A DNA stretch of 25,277 nucleotides. It comes from Russula earlei. Taxonomy: Eukaryota; Basidiomycota; Agaricomycetes; Russulales; Russulaceae. The DNA lies in NCBI GenBank assembly GCA_025769875.1, contig JAGFNK010000692.1, forward strand, positions 1 to 25,277, written 5' to 3'. Position numbers and translations under genes: made by a program. This document shows, one piece after another, positions 18,772 through 25,277 of this stretch. Each line of letters begins with the position of its first letter. Position 1 is the first letter of the stretch. The notes under the pieces are model-generated. The model ran no database searches and was not told the origin of the DNA. It saw nothing but the letters and a program-made list of their open reading frames with translations.

Positions 18772-18831
18772 ACAAGTTGTAATTTCATGCCTTAGGCATG
18801 AAATTAAAACTTGTCAGGGGCTGTGCCCCTG
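18772..18831. other. Pair of strong hairpins at the Helitron 3' side
   Basis: The first hairpin pairs 18772-18791 with 18795-18814: a 20-bp stem with one mismatch and a 3-base TTA loop. The second directly follows: CAGGGGC (18815-18821), loop TGT, GCCCCTG (18825-18831), a perfect 7-bp stem. They lie about 140 bases beyond the helicase stop, on the side where a minus-strand Helitron would end. Helitron-like elements carry a 3' terminal hairpin, so a terminal role is likely. The usual CTRR end is not visible, as in Helentron-type elements. Confidence 0.65.
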
Positions 18832-18970
18832 AACCCCCACCGTCGCCCAGGTGTAATCGCTCGGGTGTGATCCTTTTTTGTTTAAACAGAAAGTAATCAA
18901 CTCATCACTATGTATAATCTTTTACATGGTAAAGCAGAACAAACAATACATACACTGAACACACATCTTG
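18832..18970 (-). other. Helitron 3' untranslated region
   Basis: This stretch lies between the helicase stop and the hairpin pair. On the coding strand it is AT-rich near the stop and has more CpG than the gene itself (CCCGAGCG, GGGCGACGG at 18840-18865). No polyadenylation signal could be assigned with confidence. Confidence 0.4.
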
Positions 18971-20450
18971 TTATAGTAACACTTCACTATATACTATATT
19001 CTTAGTGGAAGCCTCCCTCTTCTCTTCCTCCCAAATCACCTTGATGTTGGAGACAGAGGTCATCCTTGACACCCCAACATAGAATTGCCCATGTGTGAAG
19101 ACTGGCTTTCTTAAATCCAACCCAACATGTTTCAGTGTTTGCCCTTGTGACTTGTTGATGGTCATGGCAAAGCATGCCCTCACAGGGAATTGCCTCCTTG
19201 TAAACTTGAAAGCAACTTGATCCTCTGTTGGTTGGCAAGGGATCCTTGGGATGAAGACCTTCTCCCTTGCATGCTCCCCTGTTATCAGCTCAACTTCTAG
19301 CACCCTGTTGCTAGACCTCCTCAAGATCTCTCTGCTCCCATTGCAGACACCATGCCTGGCATCCAAGTTCCTCAGCACCATCACAGGACAACCCACCTTG
19401 AGCTCTAGCTTGGCAAGAGGAAGTCCAGAGCAGTTGATAGAGTTCAGGTACTCCACTGGATAGTTCAGCATCACATCAGCATCCCCACTCTGCTCAGAAG
19501 TGGGAATGCTGTCTGCACTCTGAAACACCTGTCCTCTCCCTGGGAACCTCCTAAGCACCTCCTTGTTGATGCTGTCCACATCAGTGTTAAGGCTAGAAAG
19601 GATGGCACGCTCTGCAAAGAACTGGGAAGAAGGGTTGCCAGTGTCAAGGCCAGGGTAGATGCTGTCAATCAGAGAGGAAACTGTGTTCTCCCTGCACTTC
19701 ATATAGGGGGGAAGATGGATGATAGAGTTTGGATCAGTGTGCCTGCCTTTTCCAACCTCCAGTTGCCACTGTGCAAAGTTGGCCTCAGCTTGAATGCCAG
19801 TGTTGAGGCACATATTTTGGTGGAGATGAAGCACTGTGATGGATCTCCAGAGGGGGGAGCGCTGTAGGCAGGCACCTACTATCTGAGGCCTTGATCCTTG
19901 CACAATAACAGGAAGGATCTGCTGAAAGTCACCACCAAAGACAAAGGTAAGTCCACCAAAGGGCTTGTCAGAGCCACAGATGTCCTGGAATGACCTGTCC
20001 ACTGTCTCCATCACATGCCTGTGCTGCATGGGAGCCTCATCCCAAATGACCAAGTCAGTAATGTGAATCAGGTCTGCTAAGTGTGAGTTTTTGGGGATGT
20101 TGCAGACAGTGGACTCATGGGAGGGAATGGGGATCTTGAAACAGGAGTGTGCAGTGCGCCCTCCCTTGAGAAGGAGTGCAGCAATGCCAGAGGAAGCAAC
20201 ACAGAGCACAATCTTGTGTTGAGAGTGCAGATGGTAGCAGAGGGTGTTGTAGAGATAAGTCTTTCCAGTACCCCCAGGGCCATGAAGAAAGAAGATCTCC
20301 CCTGTCTTGTTGAGGACAGCAGAGGTGATCCCCACAAAAGCAGTCTGCTGGTCAATATTAAGTTTGTCAATAGACTCAGCTGCAAGAACAGCCTGTTCCT
20401 CTAGATCATACTGGTGCTGCTCCTGAATGAGGGGATTCCCTGCAATGGGC
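18971..20450 (-). pseudogene. Helitron transposase: PIF1-like helicase domain
   Basis: The frame is open from about 20542 to the stop at 18971. True homology begins at GPIAGNPLIQEQ, just after the C6 run at 20450-20455, where the Rep frame ends. Walker A is HGPGGTGKTYLYNTL, Walker B is LVIWDEAPM, motif III is FGGDFQQILPV, and the C-terminal motifs are INKSQGQTLKHV and GQFYVGVSRMTS. Together these are the superfamily 1B helicase set of PIF1 and Helitron helicases, which unwind 5' to 3' during rolling-circle transposition. All core motifs are intact, so the domain itself could fold. It is out of frame with Rep by one base in the G6/C6 homopolymer and would not be made as a fusion unless the base is an error or is bypassed. 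Confidence 0.85.
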
Positions 20451-23171
20451 CCCCCAGTTCTCAACAAACTGAGGCATGGTTGGCCAATCCTGAAGTCTCT
20501 TGGCAGAGTGGGAGAGGAGGAGGTCAATGAGATAGAGGCCATAGTCCTTCACCTGTTCATCAGTTGGCTCTGGGATGTTGAGATGATGCTGGAGCTTGTG
20601 CTTGAGGTCATCACAGATAGATGCAGAGAATCTGTCCCAAAGTGCCGTAGGTTGAGAAGGGATGCAGTCCTTGAGGATGGTGACAAAGAGGTGGCGCAGC
20701 TGAGCACCTGTGCACATATGACTGGCTTCCTCCAAGCATTGCTGCCACTCTTGATCATCTTCTAGAAGACCTCTTGCAATGCAAGCCTCTCTGAAAGAGG
20801 GATAGAGAGTGCCTTCAAATGAGCAAAGGTGTTCAAAGGAGGTTGCACCCTTGACAGAGGTGAGAAGGAGGCGCAGGTAGAAGCGCTCTCCAGAAGTAGG
20901 GTGAGCATGGAACATCCTCCCAATAGCAAAGCCCCTGTCCCTTGGAGTCCACCTATGAGTGCTTTTGTTCCAGACCATCTTGGAGGGATAATCTTGGTAG
21001 AGAAGATCCAGAATGTCAGAGCCCTCTGGAGCAGCAGCATTGGCCTCAAACCATCCAGTGAGTGTGGTGGGCTTATTTGGGACTTCCTCAAGAACTTGAA
21101 GATTGCAGACAACACTGTGCTGATCAGGAAGATGGACCTGGAGGCGCACCACATTGGGAACCTGCTCCTGCAGCTCAAAGAGAAAGAGTCTCCACACTGC
21201 CTCACAGCTGCTGACATATCTTGCATCCAAGTAGAGCTTGACCTCATCCATGCACCTGCCAAACTGCATAGTGGTCCTGTCATGGCCCTTGTAGACATAC
21301 TTGTAGATATACTTGAGAGCCTTGACAGAGGCAACAGACTCCACATTGATGTGACACCTGTACTTCCAGATGAGAAAAGGGGAATGACAGACCACCCATT
21401 GGTTTGTGATCTCCTTGCCACCAATGAGATGAGCATGGCCAGTGTCCCTCCTCCTGGTGCGTGCATAAGAGTCCTCAGTCACAGAAGTCTCCTCCCTAAA
21501 GGGCTTAGGAAAACCCTTGGAACATGAGCCATTCACCATGCAAGGGGAATTCCTGTTCTGGTTGCCACAGGGCCTGTGAACCATAAACTTCTTGATGAGT
21601 TCAAGCAGCTCAGGATTGTCTTCTGGGAACTCAGAAGACATGAGACTGTCAATCTGGTCAGGGGTGCGCAACTTGGAGTGGGGCTGAAGGAAGACAATGA
21701 TGTGGGCATGGGGGAGGCCCCTCTTCTGAAACTCTATGGTGTAAAGGTGAGCTGCCCAATCACCCAGCAAGCCAGCCTTGATGTCATCGATGAGGGACCT
21801 GAGCTTGGCATGAAAGACTCTGACCACCAAGTCAGGGCGCTCATTGGCAGTCTGCCCAGGGAGGAGAGCAGAGTGAACCTCAGGCCAAGAGGGATTGGCA
21901 GTCATGGTGATGAAGAGGTCACCCCCATCATAGAAGCGGTTGATGGCCAAGGCATCTTGGAGATGCTGCTGCATGTTTCTGGTGCTGCCAGAGAAGCTGG
22001 AGGGAAGGATGAATCTCTTGCCTAGTTGGTCCCTGTCAACATCAACATTGGCAGCAACAGCATCTGCCAGACCCTTATAGATCTCCACCCTGAGCTTGTT
22101 TTGATTCATCCTGATGAAGTTAAGGCGATACTGCTCTGCAACTGCCCATGCCTCACAGGCATACACTTGAAAGAGTTTGCCAGAGAGGAAGATGTGATGA
22201 GAGTCAGAGAGATGAGGGCGAATATGAAGGCGATAGCGATGAAATTGAGCCAAGGAAACACACTTCCTCTGAGCAGGGCCACCTTGGACATTTTGATAAG
22301 GGATGTTTGGGAACCATCCTAACTGGCCAGTGGGAAAAAGCAAGACATATCTGAGTGAGGGGTAGAAAGGATGGGTATCAGAGATGCGCTGTAGAGGGCC
22401 CTCCCTAAGGTGTAAGATGATATCTTGTGAATGCCTAGGCTCATCCCCATCACCTGGAATAATGGCTGCAATCTCATTGATGGCAGCATCAGGGGCATTA
22501 TAGCGATGCCTATCACATGCAGCATCAAAGTGAAGTGAGAGAGTGCAGTCTTGCTCTCTAGGAAGGTGGTGAGTCAACTCATAAGCCTGCTTGAACTTCT
22601 GGACTGCAGCATGAGAGTGATAGAGCATGTCCTGAAGTGTTTGCATGGTGTTTTGATGCAAGTGAGAGTTGGCAGGATGGGCCATGCACATATTGAGGGC
22701 CTGGTCAGGGTCATAAATGTAGAGTTGAGCATAAGAAGGGGCAGCAGCATCAGGTCCCTCTGGTGGCAAAAGAGACCCAATTCTGTGAATGAGCTCCCCA
22801 TGAAGCTTAAAGACCCAAGGCCCTTGTCCTTGATTAACAGAATGATCCACTTGTCTTCCCACTGAGGTAAAGGCCAAAGCATTATTATAAGAGAGAATAT
22901 GAAGGCAAAATGCTTTAGAAGTGGGATCTTGGCCAGTGAGGAGGTTGTAAAGCTCAGGGGGACATGGATGAAGAGCAGGAAGGGCAATCTTGCCACTCAA
23001 GCAACACATGCCAAACTTGGGGGTCCTTTTAGATGAGTTGGTAAGGTGCTCATCTAGCCAATGGAGTGCCTTGCAGAAAGAGCATTGGATGGTCAAGTCC
23101 TTAAGATCATGAATGGCCCATGTAGGATCAAAAGGACGTCATGCCATTGGCATGGCTTGAGGGGGTGGCAG
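20406..23171 (-). pseudogene. Helitron transposase: Helitron-like N domain and Rep (exon 4)
   Basis: Exon 4 is predicted to begin at 23171, after a CAG acceptor, in phase with exon 3. An in-frame TGA at 23141-23139 lies in TGACGT and is probably a former CGA. Downstream the frame is open for about 900 codons. It has FDPTWAIHDLKDL and a CSFC...LHWLDE zinc-binding-like segment, then the Helitron N domain (DLFITMTANPSWPEV), the HUH motif in EFQKRGLPHAHIIVFL (His 463 and 465, counting from 23096), a Cys/His stretch (CGNQNRNSPCMVNGSCSKGF) and the tyrosine cluster KYIYKYVYKGHDR (Tyr 596-602). These are the nicking and strand-transfer residues of Helitron Rep. The frame ends at 20406, about 45 bases past the C6 run that throws it off the helicase. 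Confidence 0.85.
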
Positions 23172-23230
23172 CTGAGGTTGCTATAATATTTATTAGGTAT
23201 ATAGTTTTCCTTTAAAGAATAGAAACTTAC

Positions 23231-23584
<354 letters not shown>

Positions 23585-23638
23585 CTAGAGAAGTGCAAGT
23601 TCATTAAACTGAATCAGAAATACATACTCAACACTTAC

Positions 23639-23948
23639 AGGGGCAGGAATGTGACTACCTCCATGCTGTGGAGGAGGGACAGGGACAGAAGAAAATCTTG
23701 ACATAAATGAGCCAGAAGAAATAGGTTGTCCTCTTTGCTGTGGAAGAGGAGGAAGGGCAGCAATCTGTGCCAGCCAAGCCAGCTGGCAAATGCTGATATG
23801 GCATATTAGGAAGAGGAAGGGGAAAGGGGGGGTTAGTGGCAAGATCAGGAGTAGAAACAGAGCCAGAGCCAGATCCATAGACAGAAGCAGAAGCAACAGC
23901 AGAGGTAGAGCCAGAGCCAGGGGCAGCAGAATGTGACCTTGTAATAAT
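23639..23948 (-). pseudogene. Helitron transposase exon 2, one-base frameshift
   Basis: The exon is bounded by the TTGCAG acceptor before 23948 and the GTAAGT donor at 23638. The introns are 53 nt (to exon 1) and 54 nt (to exon 3). It is 310 nt long, one more than a multiple of three. In agreement, the reading changes frame once: the first part (AAPGSGSTSAVASASVYGSG, then YQHLPA) is in one frame and the second (LAQIAALPPLPQQRGQP, then VPPPQHGGSHIPAP) in the next. A single extra base near 23775 explains this. The exon is Ser/Gly/Pro-rich and has no known domain. Confidence 0.6.
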
Positions 23949-24001
23949 CTGCAACTCATATGTTAAAATGTCTTATTTTGAGACAATCTTAGTTGACTTA
24001 C

Positions 24002-24268
24002 AGGAGGAGGGGCAAGAAGAGAGGTGGCAGAAGTTCGACCACAGTGTTGTGGTGGAAGAGGCATTGGTTGAAGGGCTGCCAATTGAGCAGCTAAATTAGC
24101 TGGTAAGTGCTGATATACTCGTCCTTGAAATTGAACTGGTTGTCTGGCAGTTGAGGCACTGGCAGGTGTCCTACGCTGTTCAGGACTGCCCAAAGTGCGA
24201 CTGGCACGCTCAGCTTGGTGTGCAGCAGCCTGAGATTGTTGAGGGGATGTGGGAGGAGTGCCAGACAT
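24002..24268 (-). pseudogene. Helitron transposase exon 1, with likely start codon
   Basis: The ATG at 24268-24266 opens an 89-codon exon ending in phase 0 at the donor GTAAGT (24001). It reads SGTPPTSPQQSQAAAHQ at the N-terminus and contains YQHLPANLAAQLAALQP, which is similar to YQHLPA...LAQIAALPP in exon 2, so the two exons may be related by duplication. The exon itself is intact. It is part of a gene broken downstream. No catalytic domain is present; it is probably a disordered N-terminal extension. Confidence 0.6.
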
Positions 24269-24276
24269 AGTAGGGG

Positions 24277-24436
24277 CTAATAAAAGAGACAGGATCATCA
24301 ACACTGCCATAATTAAAACACAGCAAACATACCTTGTTGATTGTTGAGAAGGGAGGAAGTTGAAGGGTTGTGAGTGGCTGAAAAACATATTCATATTTAA
24401 AAAAATATCCAGCTGTCCAGAAAGTGAGGGACTCAC
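24277..24436 (-). other. Possible 5' leader exon and introns of the Helitron gene
   Basis: Upstream of the ATG, GTATGT at 24332 and TTTATTAG ending at 24277 bound a 56-nt intron. A 45-nt exon at 24377-24333 follows a TTTTTCAG acceptor. A further GTGAGT donor at 24436 would make a 59-nt intron. Sizes match the coding introns. No ATG lies in the 45-nt exon, so it would be untranslated leader. This is weaker than the coding exon model, since no phase constraint supports it. Confidence 0.4.
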
Positions 24437-24456
24437 TTTATAGAGAAACTGGACAG
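24413..24456. other. Bipartite inverted repeat near the Helitron 5' side
   Basis: CTGTCCAG (24413-24420) pairs with CTGGACAG (24449-24456), and AAAGTGAG (24421-24428) pairs with CTCACTTT (24432-24439) around GGA. The two stems give 16 bp with a 9-base bulge on one side. It overlaps the suggested leader donor. It could be a subterminal structure of the element or chance. Confidence 0.5.
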
Positions 24457-24460
24457 TTCA

Positions 24461-25277
24461 GTAGGGGCAGAGGATGGTGGTTGGAGGCAGAAGGTTGATT
24501 TCCGCAGCACCAACAGGCAAGCACCTGTTTATGTCCCTGAGCCCAAGCCCAAGTTCCGCGTCGCATGGAGCCCGGCCCGGTTAACCGGCCTCTGCTCACC
24601 CGCACATGCCTGCACATGCCCACACTCTAGCTGTCTGAGGGAAAGCCAAGCCAAGTTAACAGGGATCCAGACAACAACACTGACATTGTTTTATGCAATC
24701 TTATATTTATTTGAGCAGGAAGTGAATTATATCTATAAATACTACAAAAGACTATGGAAGCAGCAGGTAAGGGAGGCAGGGCACAACACACGTTGTCTGT
24801 CTCAATCGAGAGTATGGCAAAGGGAAAAAAAAGGGAATGTGTCAAGCTGTCGCCGTCCCATGAGAATGAATGCTTGCGCACTCGGTGCATCACGGCCACC
24901 AACACGTGCCTCGCCGCCGTCTCCGTCATTGTCATCACCATCGTCGCCGTACGCTCAAAGCCACTCTCACACCCACACCCACGCCCACGCCCACGCCCAC
25001 GCCCACGCCCTCACCCACGCAGGCAGCGGCAGCGGCACCCTCGCCAGATCTTTGTGCTCCGCCAGCGCTGCCGCCACGCAGAGATGGGCTCCGTGCCGGC
25101 GAGCTCGGCGTCGTACGGTGCAAGCATGCTCAGGTTGTGCCAGAGCCATCGACCCGCGAGCAGCTCAGTCGACGTCCACTGCAGTGCCACATTCATGTGG
25201 TCCACTGACACAGTGATCCGCATGCCGCCATACCTGTCGTGCACAGCAGAAAGTGGGGTGGGAAGGGAGGGGGGCAG
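24461..25277. other. Right-end region without a recognised gene
   Basis: The composition shifts back to CpG-rich DNA from about 24555 (TTCCGCGTCGC). It holds a 12-bp palindrome, CCGGTTAACCGG (24577-24588), and a (CACGCC)n-type array at 24970-25010. A minus-strand frame open from the right edge to 25011 reads YGGMRITVSVDHMNVALQW, which looks protein-like but matches no family I can name. It may be the edge of a gene continuing beyond the window. Confidence 0.4.
24968..25010. repeat. Short CACACC/CACGCC hexamer array
   Basis: Two CACACC units are followed by about five CACGCC units. It is a simple-sequence repeat with no assigned function. It is unlike a fungal telomere repeat. Confidence 0.8.

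Larger units (their letters stand above)
16757..18772. mobile_element. Non-autonomous inverted-repeat element, 2.0 kb
   Basis: The left end TAATAAACTAATATGAG (16757-16773) and the reverse complement of the right end (18756-18772, TAATAAATTAATATGAC) match. The similarity continues inward for about 80 bases through TGTGATTTGCAT and ATGGGGTTACA (left at 16802-16830, right at 18711-18746). The left arm has a small extra duplication of AATATGAGTT. No transposase is encoded; all open frames inside are short. The interior consists almost wholly of two tandem duplications (16899-17401 and 17403-18575). A TA target duplication is possible (TA at both ends) but cannot be shown. The class of DNA transposon is not identifiable. 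Confidence 0.6.

Noticed and set aside
24577..24588. Palindrome CCGGTTAACCGG as a regulatory site
   Set aside because: A 12-bp palindrome alone, with no flanking gene or repeat partner, is not enough to support a function.
24686..25216. Plus-strand open frame of 176 codons at the right end
   Set aside because: It is dominated by His-Ala repeats from the CACGCC array and Arg/Ser-rich low complexity, with no family similarity.

Overview
This window is nuclear DNA of a filamentous basidiomycete, most likely an Agaricomycete. Four things point there: introns of about 45-75 bases with GT...AG ends and CTGAC/CTGAT branch points, an F-box family with basidiomycete-style F-boxes, a DOMON/cytochrome b561 relic, and fungal Copia and Helitron elements. 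There are no rRNA or tRNA genes, no CRISPR array and no bacterial operon structure.

Layout. (1) 1-2785: the 3' part of a badly decayed Ty1/copia retrotransposon on the + strand, ending in a recognisable LTR (2540-2785). (2) About 3310-11810: three head-to-tail copies of a roughly 3-kb duplicated unit, each holding one minus-strand F-box/LRR-like gene with its flanks. Copies 1 and 2 are frameshifted pseudogenes; copy 3 is intact apart from a slightly early stop. (3) 12044-13506: a decayed DOMON plus cytochrome b561 gene on the + strand. (4) 14270-16544: a fourth F-box unit with an intact gene. (5) 16545-24460: a mobile-DNA block. It has a 2-kb element with terminal inverted repeats built from two nested tandem duplications, then a strong hairpin pair, then a minus-strand Helitron with a spliced transposase gene (Rep plus PIF1-like helicase). 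The Helitron gene is broken by one in-frame stop and two one-base frameshifts. (6) 24460-25277: no recognised gene.

The main result is a gene model for the F-box family. Long uninterrupted frames over copies 3 and 4 suggest single-exon proteins of 525 and 595 residues, but all four copies fit a three-exon structure: a 9-nt first exon, a second exon of 79-91 nt, and a long third exon. Second-exon lengths differ between copies only by multiples of three, its frame stays open in all four, and the second intron is 52, 52, 52 and 49 nt. The Helitron transposase likewise has three short N-terminal exons, one a long Ala-Pro repeat, separated by introns of 53, 54 and 59 nt.

The genes here do not form a pathway. 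The window reads as a birth-and-death F-box cluster invaded by transposable elements. A sharp compositional boundary separates CpG-rich F-box and copia DNA from the strongly CpG-depleted Helitron, which suggests the Helitron was a target of cytosine methylation and deamination. No clearly new molecular system is visible. The best leads are the F-box gene structure, the spliced Helitron N-terminus and the composite inverted-repeat element beside it.
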